A DNA stretch of 64,000 nt from Pseudomonas aylmerensis (GTDB taxonomy: Bacteria; Pseudomonadota; Gammaproteobacteria; Pseudomonadales; Pseudomonadaceae), in the NCBI RefSeq assembly GCF_001702265.1, contig NZ_MAUE01000011.1, positions 1 through 64,000 of the forward strand, given 5' to 3'. This document shows, in pieces, positions 17,901 to 27,205 of the stretch (position 1 is the stretch's first letter; each line of letters starts with the position of its first letter). The translations under genes and the position numbers were made by a program. The notes under the pieces are model-generated. The model was not told where the DNA came from. It made no database searches and saw only the letters and a list, made by a program, of their open reading frames with translations.

Positions 17901-18255
17901 GGGAACCTTCCACATGTAGGGGCAGAAAAAAGGGGCTACATTATGCCGCCCGACCGCCCTCGGAGCAATGCGCGCCCGGCAACAAAAAGTGCTTGCCAAA
18001 AACCAACACCGCGCTGCAGCCCAGTAAATACGCGGGTTCCAGAAGGCCACCTATTCGACGGCAACGCCGACTTGTCCGTAACCCTCCGAAACATACGCGC
18101 GAAATGGCACTACATATTGAGTCAAAACACGCCATTGTTTGTCTTAGCCACTACATTTCCTACAAACCGTAATAGGCTCAGTCAGCAACTGACAGGCGGC
18201 ACCTCGGGCCGTTACAATTACCGACTTTGTCGCAACGCTTGGAGCTCAACCTTCC
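17901..18255. other. Intergenic region between gap and mfd
   Basis: This 355-base region is noticeably less GC-rich than its neighbours and has no convincing gene. It must hold the divergent promoters. The only element I can point to is the possible mfd promoter at 18189-18218. Confidence 0.6.
18189..18218 (+). promoter_or_regulatory. Possible sigma-70 promoter for mfd
   Basis: CTGACA and TACAAT are separated by 18 bases, 38 bases before the mfd start. This is a fair match by eye and is unproven. Confidence 0.4.
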
Positions 18256-21200
18256 GTGCCCGTTCTGCGTCTACCGCTTCTCCCTGCCGCGGCAGGTAAA
18301 CAGCACTGGGGCAACCTGCCCGGTGCCGCCCTGAGCCTGGCCATTGCCGAGGCTGCCAGCGCAGCCAAGCGCTTTACCCTGCTGCTCACCGCCGACAGCC
18401 AAAGTGCCGAGCGACTCGAGCAGGAGCTGAGCTTCTTCGCCCCCGATTTGCCGGTGCTGCATTTTCCCGACTGGGAAACCCTGCCCTACGATCTGTTCTC
18501 GCCGCACCAGGACATCATTTCCCAGCGCATCGCCAGCCTGTACCGCCTGCCGGAACTGGCCCACGGCGTGCTGGTGGTGCCGATCACCACGGCCCTGCAT
18601 CGCCTGGCGCCGACCAAGTTCCTGCTGGGCAGCAGCCTGGTGCTGGATATCGGCCAGAAGCTCGATGTCGAACAGATGCGCACGCGCCTGGAAGCCAGCG
18701 GCTACCGCTGCGTCGATACGGTGTACGAGCACGGCGAGTTTGCCGTGCGGGGCGCGCTGATCGACTTGTTCCCGATGGGCAGCAAGTTGCCGTATCGCAT
18801 CGACCTGTTCGACGACGAAATCGAAACCCTGCGTACCTTCGATCCGGAAAACCAGCGCTCCATCGATAAAGTCGAGTCGATCAAGCTGCTGCCGGCGCGT
18901 GAATTCCCGTTGCAAAAAGATGCGGTCACGCGCTTCAAGGCGCGCTTTCGTGAACGCTTCGACGTCGACTTCCGCCGCTGCCCGATATTCCAGGACCTCA
19001 GCAGCGGGATTACCCCGGCCGGTATCGAGTACTACCTGCCGTTGTTCTTCGACGAAACCTCGACCCTGTTCGATTACCTGCCCCAGGACACTCAAGTGTT
19101 CTCGCTGCCCGGCATCGAGCAGGCCGCCGAGAATTTCTGGAACGACGTGCGCAACCGCTATGAAGAGCGCCGCGTCGACCCTTCCCGTCCTTTATTACCG
19201 CCTGCCGAACTGTTCCTGCCGGTAGAAGACTGCTTCGCGCGCCTGAAAAACTGGCCGCGCGTGGTCGCCAGCCAACAGGACGTGGACGCTGGCAGTGGCC
19301 GCGAGCGTTTCCCTGCAGGCACGCTGCCGGATCTGGCGATCCAGGCCAAAGCCACGCAACCGCTGGAGGCGCTGTCCAACTTCCTCGGTGATTTCCCCGG
19401 CCGCGTGCTGTTCACCGCCGAATCCGCCGGGCGCCGCGAAGTGCTGCTGGAGCTGCTGGAACGCTTGAAGCTGCGGCCGAAAACCGTCGACAGCTGGCCA
19501 GACTTCGTCGCCGGCAAAGACCGACTGGCGATCACCATTGCCCCGCTGGATGAAGGCTTGCTGCTGGATGACCCAGCCCTGGCACTGATCGCCGAGAGCC
19601 CACTGTTCGGCCAGCGCGTGATGCAGCGTCGGCGCCGTGAAAAACGCGCCGACGCCAACAACGACGCCGTCATCAAGAACCTCACCGAGCTGCGTGAAGG
19701 CGCGCCGGTGGTGCATATCGACCACGGTGTCGGCCGCTACCTGGGCCTGCAGACGCTGGAGATCGACAACCAGGCCGCCGAGTTCCTCACCCTGGAATAC
19801 GCCGAGGGCGCCAAGCTCTACGTGCCGGTGGCCAACCTGCACCTGATCGCGCGCTACACCGGCAGCGACGACGCGCTGGCGCCGTTGCACCGCCTGGGCT
19901 CCGAGACCTGGCAGAAAGCCAAGCGCAAGGCCGCCGAACAGGTGCGCGATGTCGCCGCCGAGTTGCTCGACATCTATGCACGCCGCGCCGCACGCGAGGG
20001 CTACGCCTTCGCCGATCCAAAGGCCGACTACGCCACCTTCAGCGCCGGCTTCGCCTTCGAAGAAACCCCGGACCAGCAAACCACCATCGAAGCGGTGCGC
20101 GCCGACATGCTCGCGCCCAAGCCGATGGACCGCCTGGTGTGCGGCGACGTCGGCTTCGGCAAGACCGAAGTGGCGATGCGCGCCGCCTTCATCGCGGTGC
20201 ACGGCGGCAAACAAGTGGCGATCCTGGTGCCGACCACCCTGCTCGCCCAGCAACACTACAACAGCTTCCGCGACCGCTTTGCCGACTGGCCGGTGACCGT
20301 GGAGGTGATGAGCCGCTTCAAGTCCGCCAAGGAAGTGAATGCCGCCGTCGCCGACCTCGCCGAAGGCAAGATCGACATCGTGATCGGAACGCACAAGCTG
20401 CTGTCCGACGATGTGAAGATCAAGAACCTGGGCCTGGTGATCATCGACGAAGAACACCGCTTCGGCGTGCGCCAGAAAGAACAGCTGAAGGCCCTGCGTA
20501 GTGAAGTCGACATCCTCACCCTCACCGCCACGCCGATTCCGCGCACGCTGAACATGGCCGTGTCGGGCATGCGCGACCTGTCGATCATCGCCACGCCGCC
20601 GGCGCGCCGACTGTCGGTGCGCACCTTCGTGATGGAGCAGAACAAAAGCACGGTCAAGGAAGCACTGCTGCGCGAATTGCTCCGCGGCGGCCAGGTGTAC
20701 TACCTGCACAACGACGTGAAGACCATCGAGAAATGCGCCGCCGACCTCGCCGAACTGGTGCCGGAGGCGCGTATCGCCATCGGCCACGGGCAGATGCGCG
20801 AACGCGAACTCGAACAGGTGATGAGCGACTTCTACCACAAGCGCTTCAACGTGCTGATTGCCTCGACCATCATCGAGACCGGCATCGACGTGCCCAGCGC
20901 CAACACCATCATCATCGAGCGTGCCGACAAGTTCGGCCTGGCGCAGTTGCACCAGTTGCGCGGCCGGGTCGGGCGCAGTCACCACCAGGCCTATGCCTAC
21001 TTGCTGACGCCACCGCGCCAGCAAATTACCGGCGACGCCGAAAAGCGCCTGGAAGCCATCGCCAACACCCAGGACCTCGGCGCCGGCTTTGTGCTCGCGA
21101 CCAACGACCTGGAAATCCGTGGCGCCGGTGAATTGCTCGGCGACGGCCAGAGCGGGCAGATCCAGGCCGTGGGCTTCACCCTCTATATGGAGATGCTCGA

Positions 21201-21705
21201 GCGCGCGGTGAAAGCCATCCGCAAAGGCGAACAACCGAACCTCGACCAACCCCTGGGCGGCGGCCCGGAAATCAACCTGCGCTTGCCGGCGCTGATTCCC
21301 GAGGACTACCTGCCGGATGTGCATGCACGGCTGATCCTGTACAAGCGCATCGCTTCGGCGACCGACGAAGAAAGCCTCAAGGACCTGCAGGTAGAGATGA
21401 TCGACCGCTTCGGCCTGTTGCCCGAACCGACCAAGAACCTGGTGCGCCTGACCCTGCTCAAATTGCAGGCTGAGCAGTTGGGCATCAAGAAGGTCGACGC
21501 CGGGCCGCAGGGCGGGCGTATCGAATTCGAGGCGCAGACGCCGGTCGACCCGCTGGTACTGATCAAGCTGATCCAGGGCCAGCCCAACCGCTACAAGTTC
21601 GAAGGGGCTACGCTGTTCAAGTTCATGGTGCCGATGGAACGTGCCGAAGAACGCTTCAATACCCTGGAGGCGCTGTTTGAGCGCCTCATCCCGAAATCTT
21701 CTTGA
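18256..21705 (+). CDS. mfd: Transcription-repair coupling factor
   Basis: Mfd (1149 aa) removes stalled RNA polymerase at DNA lesions and recruits UvrA. In order: a UvrB-like N-terminal region (1-340), an RNA polymerase interaction domain (around VVHIDHGVGRYLGLQTLE), RecG-like translocase motifs including Walker A CGDVGFGKTEVAM and the DEEH box IIDEEHRFGVRQKE, the TATPIPRTL motif, the QLRGRVGRSHHQAYAYL motif, and a C-terminal UvrA-binding regulatory domain. It starts at GTG. The length is standard. It is followed after 11 bases by csiV and probably co-transcribed with it. Confidence 0.97.
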   Translation: MPVLRLPLLPAAAGKQHWGNLPGAALSLAIAEAASAAKRFTLLLTADSQSAERLEQELSFFAPDLPVLHFPDWETLPYDLFSPHQDIISQRIASLYRLPELAHGVLVVPITTALHRLAPTKFLLGSSLVLDIGQKLDVEQMRTRLEASGYRCVDTVYEHGEFAVRGALIDLFPMGSKLPYRIDLFDDEIETLRTFDPENQRSIDKVESIKLLPAREFPLQKDAVTRFKARFRERFDVDFRRCPIFQDLSSGITPAGIEYYLPLFFDETSTLFDYLPQDTQVFSLPGIEQAAENFWNDVRNRYEERRVDPSRPLLPPAELFLPVEDCFARLKNWPRVVASQQDVDAGSGRERFPAGTLPDLAIQAKATQPLEALSNFLGDFPGRVLFTAESAGRREVLLELLERLKLRPKTVDSWPDFVAGKDRLAITIAPLDEGLLLDDPALALIAESPLFGQRVMQRRRREKRADANNDAVIKNLTELREGAPVVHIDHGVGRYLGLQTLEIDNQAAEFLTLEYAEGAKLYVPVANLHLIARYTGSDDALAPLHRLGSETWQKAKRKAAEQVRDVAAELLDIYARRAAREGYAFADPKADYATFSAGFAFEETPDQQTTIEAVRADMLAPKPMDRLVCGDVGFGKTEVAMRAAFIAVHGGKQVAILVPTTLLAQQHYNSFRDRFADWPVTVEVMSRFKSAKEVNAAVADLAEGKIDIVIGTHKLLSDDVKIKNLGLVIIDEEHRFGVRQKEQLKALRSEVDILTLTATPIPRTLNMAVSGMRDLSIIATPPARRLSVRTFVMEQNKSTVKEALLRELLRGGQVYYLHNDVKTIEKCAADLAELVPEARIAIGHGQMRERELEQVMSDFYHKRFNVLIASTIIETGIDVPSANTIIIERADKFGLAQLHQLRGRVGRSHHQAYAYLLTPPRQQITGDAEKRLEAIANTQDLGAGFVLATNDLEIRGAGELLGDGQSGQIQAVGFTLYMEMLERAVKAIRKGEQPNLDQPLGGGPEINLRLPALIPEDYLPDVHARLILYKRIASATDEESLKDLQVEMIDRFGLLPEPTKNLVRLTLLKLQAEQLGIKKVDAGPQGGRIEFEAQTPVDPLVLIKLIQGQPNRYKFEGATLFKFMVPMERAEERFNTLEALFERLIPKSS

Positions 21706-21716
21706 AGGACGCCCCC

Positions 21717-22283
21717 ATGCGCCTGTTCCGCATTCTGAGCCTGTTGTTGGTGGTACTCGCACCTTCGGCGTTTGCCGACAGCCCGTACCTGGTGGAAATG
21801 ATCCTGGTGCGACAGAACGCCGAGCCGGTGATCAACAGCCGCCCCGCGCCGGAAAACTGGGATGCTGGCGCCGCGCGGCTGGGTGAGAGGATGAGCCCGC
21901 CACGCCTGGGCAATATCGTCGACAAGCTCAGCGCCGACTCTAGCTACACCGTGCTCGCGCACAAGGCCTGGGAGCAGAACCTCGGCGAGCAGCCCGTGAA
22001 GATCGCGATCAGCGACGGCCAGGAGCAGTTCGGCCAGTTTCCCATCGAGGGCGTGCTGAACCTGCAACTGGGGCGTTTCACCGATATAGACGCGGATTTC
22101 TGGATCAATCAATTCGACGCCAACGGCAGCGTGATTGCCAGCGAACACCTGAGCCAGCACGACGTGCGCACCAAGAACAACCAACTCAACTACCTCGACG
22201 GCGGCCACCTGGCGCTGCTGATCAAGATCACCTCGCTGACCGCCAAGCCCCCCAGCGCGCCGCCGCCCGACATTCAGGACTGA
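21717..22283 (+). CDS. csiV: CsiV family periplasmic protein
   Basis: A 188-aa exported protein of the CsiV family (annotated in Pfam as peptidoglycan-binding, from memory). A signal peptide (MRLFRILSLLLVVLAPSAFA) is followed by a domain with the characteristic SPYLVEMILVRQ start and the GGHLALLIKIT end. The tail is Pro-rich (PPSAPPPDIQD). AAGGA lies nine bases before the ATG, so the start five codons upstream is not needed. The tight spacing to mfd and to the SNF2 gene suggests one transcript, although no functional link is obvious. Confidence 0.8.
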   Translation: MRLFRILSLLLVVLAPSAFADSPYLVEMILVRQNAEPVINSRPAPENWDAGAARLGERMSPPRLGNIVDKLSADSSYTVLAHKAWEQNLGEQPVKIAISDGQEQFGQFPIEGVLNLQLGRFTDIDADFWINQFDANGSVIASEHLSQHDVRTKNNQLNYLDGGHLALLIKITSLTAKPPSAPPPDIQD

Positions 22284-22292
22284 TCCAGCGCC

Positions 22293-24986
22293 ATGCCCCT
22301 GACGTCGTCGTTGACCAAACCCCTGGCCCCTTCGTGGGCCAACCGCTTCAAAGAGCAGAGCCTGGAGGGCGGGCGGCGTTATGCGCTGGAGAACCGCGTG
22401 CGCATCGTCGAGTCCGGCGACAGCACCATCGTTGCCAGTTGCGAAGGCTCGGGCGGCAACGTGTATCGGCAGACCATCTCGTTGCGCGAATCGGCCAAGG
22501 GCACGTTGATCCTCGTCGACAGCCGCTGTACCTGCCCGGTGCACACCAATTGCAAACACATCGCGGCAGTACTGCTCAAGGTCCAGGAAACCCTCGCCTA
22601 CCCGGCCGCCGCCCAGGATGCCGAGCTGCTCGAGAAGCTGCAGGCCGTGCTGGATAACCGCGTGGTGGTACCGCAGGTGGTGATGGAAGACGTGCCGCCG
22701 GTGCCACGCCTGTGGCTGGCGAGTGTCGAGTTCAGCGCGTTTGAACCGCGCAACGGTAAAATGCAGCGCTATATCCAGCATCGCGCGGCGCTGTCGTTCA
22801 ATTACCTGGGCAACTATGTCAGCGGGCAGAAGAACGCCGACATCATCGTGCGCCAGGAAACCCAGAGCCTGCGCATCAAGCGCCATCCCGAGCTGGAGCA
22901 GCCCTATCGCGAGCAACTGCGCCTGCTGGGCTTCAAGATCGCCACGCGCCAGAGCAAGGCCTTGCCGGAAAGCGCCGGCGAACTGTTCGAGATGGTCAAT
23001 GACAGCGCCTGGCTGAACTTCACCCTCAACGCCTCTCCCACCCTGCGCGCCGAGGGCTGGGAGCTGCAGATCGATGAGGATTTCGGCTTCGACCTGAGCC
23101 CGGTGGACGACTGGTATGCCACCGTCGACGAAGGCCCCGAGCGCGATTGGTTCGACCTCGAACTGGGGATCATCGTCAATGGCGAGCGCCTGAGCCTGCT
23201 GCCGATCCTGCTCAACCTGATGCGCTCCCACACCGAAATCCTCAACCCGGAGAAACTCGCGCGGCGCCGCGATGATGAACTGATCCTGGTGAATATCCCC
23301 GGCCTGCCAAATGGCGGCCATGGCCCGCTGCAAGTGGCATTGCCCTATGGCCGGTTGAAACCGGTCCTGGCCACCCTCGGCGAGTTTTATCTGCAGGAAC
23401 CCGGCACCACCACGCTGCGCCTGGCCAAGGCCGATGCGATCCGCCTCAACCCGCTGGATGACTTGCCGCTGCAGTGGCAAGGCGGTGAAAAGATCCGCAA
23501 CTTTGCCCAGCGCCTGCGCGACATCAAGGACTTCACCAGCGTGGCGCCTGCAGGGTTGAACGCCACGCTGCGGCCTTATCAGCTGGAAGGCTTGAGCTGG
23601 ATGCAGTCACTGCGCCAGCTGGATGTCGGCGGAATTCTTGCGGATGACATGGGCCTGGGCAAAACCCTGCAGACCCTGGCGCATATTCTTACTGAAAAAG
23701 CCGCCGGGCGCCTGGACCGGCCGTGCATGGTGGTGATGCCCACCAGCCTGATCCCCAATTGGCTGGACGAAGCGGCGCACTTCACCCCGCAGCTCAAAGT
23801 GCTGGCGTTGTACGGCGCCGGACGTAAGAAACACTTCGCCAACCTGCAGGACTATGACCTGCTATTGACCACCTACGCGCTGTTGCCCAAGGACGTCGAG
23901 ATACTCGCCGCCCTGCCACTGCACGTCTTGATCCTGGACGAAGCCCAGTACATCAAGAACCCGACGAGCAAGGCCGCCCAGGCGGCACGCGAGCTGAATG
24001 CCCGGCAGCGCCTGTGCCTGAGCGGCACCCCGCTGGAAAACCATCTGGGCGAGCTATGGTCGTTGTTCCACTTCCTGTTGCCGGGCTGGCTGGGTGACGT
24101 CAAAAGCTTCAATCGCGATTACCGCGTGCCGATCGAAAAACGCGCCAGTGATGTGCGATTGCAGCACCTCAACGGTCGGATCAAGCCGTTCCTGCTGCGC
24201 CGCACCAAGGAACAGGTGGCGACAGAATTGCCACCCAAGACCGAGATCATCCACTGGGTCGACCTCAACGAGGCCCAGCGCGACGTGTACGAAACCATGC
24301 GCCTGGCCATGGATAAAAAGGTCCGTGACGAGATCACCCGCAAAGGTGTGGCACGCAGCCAGATCATCATTCTTGAAGCACTGCTCAAGTTGCGCCAGGT
24401 GTGCTGCGACCTGCGCCTGGTCAACGACGCCACCCTGCCCGCGCGTGGCAGCAGCTCGGGCAAGCTGGACAGCCTGATGGAGATGCTCGAGGAGTTGTTT
24501 GCCGAGGGCCGGCGGATCCTGCTGTTTTCCCAGTTCACCTCAATGCTGAGCCTGATTGAAGTCGAACTGCAAAAGCGCGGTGTTGCCTACGCACTGCTGA
24601 CCGGCCAGACCCGTGATCGGCGCACACCGGTGAAGGATTTCCAGAGCGGCAAGCTGCAGATTTTTCTGATCAGCCTGAAGGCTGGTGGCGTGGGCTTGAA
24701 CCTGACCGAAGCCGACACCGTGATCCACTATGACCCTTGGTGGAACCCGGCCACGGAAAACCAGGCCACCGACCGTGCGTATCGGATCGGCCAGGAGAAG
24801 CCGGTGTTCGTGTACAAGATGATCGCGCGGGGCACGGTAGAGGAGAAAATCCAACACCTGCAGAAGGAGAAATCCGACCTGGCGGCGGGCGTGCTGGATG
24901 GGCGTACGACCGGGGATTGGCAGTTGGGCAACGAGGACATCGAGGCGTTGTTTGCGCCGTTGCCCAACAAGCAAGAGAAGCGTTGA
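22293..24986 (+). CDS. SWIM zinc-finger SNF2-family helicase/translocase
   Basis: An 897-aa superfamily 2 ATPase. A SWIM-type zinc motif near residues 70-95 (SRCTCPVHTNCKHIAAVLL, C-x-C...C-x-H) is followed by a bacterial SNF2-associated linker region, then SNF2 motifs: Walker A ADDMGLGKTLQTL, DEAQ box LILDEAQYIKN, SGTPLENHLGELWSLF, QFTSMLSLIE, and motif VI region YDPWWNPATENQATDRAYRIGQ. Such proteins translocate on double-stranded DNA, possibly displacing bound proteins; the substrate is unknown. It resembles RapA/HepA only in the motor and lacks RapA's N-terminal Tudor-like domains. It begins nine bases after csiV. Confidence 0.9.
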   Translation: MPLTSSLTKPLAPSWANRFKEQSLEGGRRYALENRVRIVESGDSTIVASCEGSGGNVYRQTISLRESAKGTLILVDSRCTCPVHTNCKHIAAVLLKVQETLAYPAAAQDAELLEKLQAVLDNRVVVPQVVMEDVPPVPRLWLASVEFSAFEPRNGKMQRYIQHRAALSFNYLGNYVSGQKNADIIVRQETQSLRIKRHPELEQPYREQLRLLGFKIATRQSKALPESAGELFEMVNDSAWLNFTLNASPTLRAEGWELQIDEDFGFDLSPVDDWYATVDEGPERDWFDLELGIIVNGERLSLLPILLNLMRSHTEILNPEKLARRRDDELILVNIPGLPNGGHGPLQVALPYGRLKPVLATLGEFYLQEPGTTTLRLAKADAIRLNPLDDLPLQWQGGEKIRNFAQRLRDIKDFTSVAPAGLNATLRPYQLEGLSWMQSLRQLDVGGILADDMGLGKTLQTLAHILTEKAAGRLDRPCMVVMPTSLIPNWLDEAAHFTPQLKVLALYGAGRKKHFANLQDYDLLLTTYALLPKDVEILAALPLHVLILDEAQYIKNPTSKAAQAARELNARQRLCLSGTPLENHLGELWSLFHFLLPGWLGDVKSFNRDYRVPIEKRASDVRLQHLNGRIKPFLLRRTKEQVATELPPKTEIIHWVDLNEAQRDVYETMRLAMDKKVRDEITRKGVARSQIIILEALLKLRQVCCDLRLVNDATLPARGSSSGKLDSLMEMLEELFAEGRRILLFSQFTSMLSLIEVELQKRGVAYALLTGQTRDRRTPVKDFQSGKLQIFLISLKAGGVGLNLTEADTVIHYDPWWNPATENQATDRAYRIGQEKPVFVYKMIARGTVEEKIQHLQKEKSDLAAGVLDGRTTGDWQLGNEDIEALFAPLPNKQEKR

Positions 24987-25002
24987 CGGTCAGATGACCA
25001 TC

Positions 25003-25061
25003 ACCGGCAAGCCGGCTCCTACCATTGGAACGTATTCGCCTATAGGAACCGGCTTGTCGGC
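25003..25061. repeat. REP-type palindrome (GCCGGCAAGCCGGCTCC type)
   Basis: CCGGCAAGCCGGCTCCTA and TAGGAACCGGCTTGTCGG form an imperfect inverted repeat between the convergent SNF2 gene and nagZ. The arms use the CCGGCTTG variant rather than GCGGGCTTG. Confidence 0.75.
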
Positions 25062-25079
25062 AATGGGCGCGACGCGGCC

Positions 25080-26090
25080 TCAATCAATCATCTGAGCATC
25101 CCGCAGTGCAGTCAGCGCCGCCAACCAACGTGGATCCTGCTTGTAGTCCGTCGAAGCAAACGCCTGCCCACGCATCCGCGCAATCCGCGCCGACGGCGTC
25201 ACCTTCATGCGCTGAGCCGCACTCAGCGCCAGCTCCGCCGCCGCGCGGTCATTGCACACCAGGCCCATGTCGCAACCGGCGGTCAGCGCCGCTTCGATGC
25301 GACTGGCTGCATCACCGACCACATGGGCCCCGGCCATCGACAAGTCATCGCTGAAAATCACCCCATCGAACTGCAGCTCGCCGCGCAGAATGTCCTGCAG
25401 CCAACGACGCGAGAAACCGGCCGGCTGCGGGTCAACCTGTGGGTAGATGACATGCGCGGGCATCACCGCCGCCAGTTGCTGGCTCAGGCGTGCGAAAGGC
25501 ACCAGGTCATTCGCACGAATCTGTTCCAGGCTGCGTTCATCATTGGGAATCGCGACGTGGGAATCCGCCTCAGCCCAACCGTGACCCGGAAAATGCTTAC
25601 CGGTGGCGGCCATGCCGGCACTGTTCATGCCCCGGATAAAGGCCCCGGCAAGTACCGCGGCGCGTTCGGGGTCGCCTTCGAACGCGCGGGTGCCGACCAC
25701 GGCGCTACGCTGGTAGTCCAGGTCCAGTACCGGGGCGAAGCTGAGGTCGAGACCGACTGCCAGCACCTCGGTGGCCATGATCCAGCCGCATTGCTCGGCC
25801 AGGTACTCGGCGTTGGGGTTATCCGCCAACGCACGCATGGCCGGCAGCCGCACAAAGCCCTGGCGCAGGCGTTGTACCCGACCACCCTCCTGGTCGACCG
25901 CCAACAGCAGATCCGGGCGCACGGCACGAATCGCCGCGCTCAGCTCGCGCACCTGGCGTGGATGCTCGATATTGCGCGCAAAAATGATCAGGCCGCCCAC
26001 TTCGGGCTGGCGCAACAACTGGCGATCCTCGGCCGTGAGCCAGGTACCGGCCACGTCGACCATCAAAGAACCTTGCAGCGCAACACTCAT
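25080..26090 (-). CDS. nagZ: Beta-N-acetylhexosaminidase
   Basis: NagZ (336 aa, glycoside hydrolase family 3, single domain) removes N-acetylglucosamine from anhydromuropeptides during cytoplasmic cell-wall recycling, and thereby feeds AmpC beta-lactamase induction where AmpR is present. The motif KHFPGHGWAEADSH carries the catalytic His/Asp dyad loop; LLLAVDQEGGRVQRLR and GVIFSDDLSMAGA carry the remaining substrate and nucleophile residues. There is no signal peptide, as expected. It is immediately upstream of nothing on its strand except psrA, 144 bases away. Confidence 0.95.
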   Translation of the reverse strand: MSVALQGSLMVDVAGTWLTAEDRQLLRQPEVGGLIIFARNIEHPRQVRELSAAIRAVRPDLLLAVDQEGGRVQRLRQGFVRLPAMRALADNPNAEYLAEQCGWIMATEVLAVGLDLSFAPVLDLDYQRSAVVGTRAFEGDPERAAVLAGAFIRGMNSAGMAATGKHFPGHGWAEADSHVAIPNDERSLEQIRANDLVPFARLSQQLAAVMPAHVIYPQVDPQPAGFSRRWLQDILRGELQFDGVIFSDDLSMAGAHVVGDAASRIEAALTAGCDMGLVCNDRAAAELALSAAQRMKVTPSARIARMRGQAFASTDYKQDPRWLAALTALRDAQMID

Positions 26091-26234
26091 AATCCTTCCT
26101 TAAATAACGCACACAACCCGTCGACCTCACACGGCGCGACTGGCGCGGTGAGCTCAACGGGTTGCGAGTAAATAGCTGAATTCGGCATGGCGGCTAGCTT
26201 AGCGGATGCAAGCGGCCACGCACACCCGGAGCGG

Positions 26235-26942
26235 TCAAACCTTGGCGACGGTCGGCGCGGATTTGCTGCGTGGGCGCAATTGCGCGGCGGCCATCGTCGG
26301 GTCGGTCACACCGGTTTCGGCGCGCATGCCGGCGGCCAGGAAAGGCACCATCAGGCGCATGACCTGCTCGATGGAAGTGTTGACGCCGAAATCGGTCTCG
26401 GCAATCGCACGCAGGGCCTTGATCCCGGACATGCTGAACGCCGCCGCACCGAGCATGAAGTGCACGCGCCAGAACAGTTCGATCGGCGGGATACGCGGGG
26501 CGGCCTCGTTGACCAGCAACATATAGCGACGAAACACCTTGCCGTACATGTCTTCCAGATAACGCCGCAAGTGGCCCTGGCTCTGGCTGAATGCCAGCCC
26601 CAGCAGGCGCATGAAGATCGACAGGTCGTTGCCGCTGCGCGGCTGCACCACCAACGCCTGCTCGACCAGGATTTCCAGCAGGTCTTCCAGGGTTGGCTTG
26701 TGATCGGCCTTGGCCTGACGGCGCTCGAGCTCACGGTCGAGGCTGGCACAGAACGGCCCCAGGAAGCGCGAGAACACGGCCTGGATCAGGGCCTTTTTCG
26801 AGCCGAAATGGTAGTTCACGGCGGCGAGGTTGACCCCAGCCTTGCTGGTGATCAGCCGCAATGAAGTTTCAGCAAATCCTTTTTCCGCGAACAATTGCTC
26901 GGCAGCATCGAGAATGCGTTCAACGGTTTCCGACTGGGCCAT
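26235..26942 (-). CDS. psrA: TetR-family fatty-acid-responsive regulator PsrA
   Basis: A 235-aa TetR-type regulator. The N-terminal helix-turn-helix (about residues 8-52: ERILDAAEQLFAEKGFAETS through LAAVNYHFGSKKALI) is followed by a helical ligand-binding domain. In Pseudomonas PsrA represses itself and fadBA, activates rpoS and is released by long-chain fatty acids. The start is the ATG with GGAG six bases before it; six codons upstream remain open but lie between the operator and the ribosome site. Two PsrA-type palindromes overlap its promoter, indicating autoregulation, and the likely target fadBA is 8 kb away in this window. Confidence 0.93.
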   Translation of the reverse strand: MAQSETVERILDAAEQLFAEKGFAETSLRLITSKAGVNLAAVNYHFGSKKALIQAVFSRFLGPFCASLDRELERRQAKADHKPTLEDLLEILVEQALVVQPRSGNDLSIFMRLLGLAFSQSQGHLRRYLEDMYGKVFRRYMLLVNEAAPRIPPIELFWRVHFMLGAAAFSMSGIKALRAIAETDFGVNTSIEQVMRLMVPFLAAGMRAETGVTDPTMAAAQLRPRSKSAPTVAKV

Positions 26943-26957
26943 GGCTACTCCGCCTGA

Positions 26958-26984
26958 CAAACACTTGTTTGAAACATACGTTTC
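26958..26984 (-). promoter_or_regulatory. Two overlapping PsrA operator boxes
   Basis: CAAACACTTGTTTG (26958-26971) and GAAACATACGTTTC (26971-26984) each fit [GC]AAAC-N4-GTTT[GC], the consensus I recall for PsrA, and share one base. On the minus strand the first-met box covers the -10 of psrA and the second covers the predicted start of transcription. Confidence 0.8.
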
Positions 26985-27001
26985 AGGGTGTGTCTTGTCA
27001 A
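26973..27001 (-). promoter_or_regulatory. psrA promoter
   Basis: On the minus strand TTGACA (27001-26996), a 17-base spacer and TATGTT (26978-26973) make a near-consensus sigma-70 promoter. The -10 lies inside a PsrA box, so repression by occlusion is expected. Confidence 0.75.
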
Positions 27002-27143
27002 GCCTGCGGGTTCGCTTTCCGGCCGGGCAGTCATCTATTTCGTCGCTATTTAATCACATCCCTACCGGTCTGTAGGCAGCGCTATCTCTGCCCTGTAGGA
27101 CGGATGACGAATGACCGTCCAGCGGAGTGCCCGAAAAGGATGA

Positions 27144-27171
27144 TTGCCAAGCGCAGTTCACTGTATATAAT
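27144..27171 (+). promoter_or_regulatory. lexA promoter
   Basis: TTGCCA (27144-27149) and TATAAT (27166-27171) with a 16-base spacer, overlapping the first SOS box. Confidence 0.65.
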
Positions 27172-27195
27172 CCCAGTCACTGTATAAAAAGACAG
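27161..27195 (+). promoter_or_regulatory. Two LexA (SOS) boxes before lexA
   Basis: CTGTATAAAAAGACAG at 27180-27195 is a perfect CTGT-N8-ACAG box. CTGTATATAATCCCAG at 27161-27176 is the same with one mismatch (CCAG). They lie directly before the lexA start, so lexA and the following sulA are autorepressed and induced on DNA damage. Confidence 0.9.
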
Positions 27196-27205
27196 AGCGA
27201 TCAAC

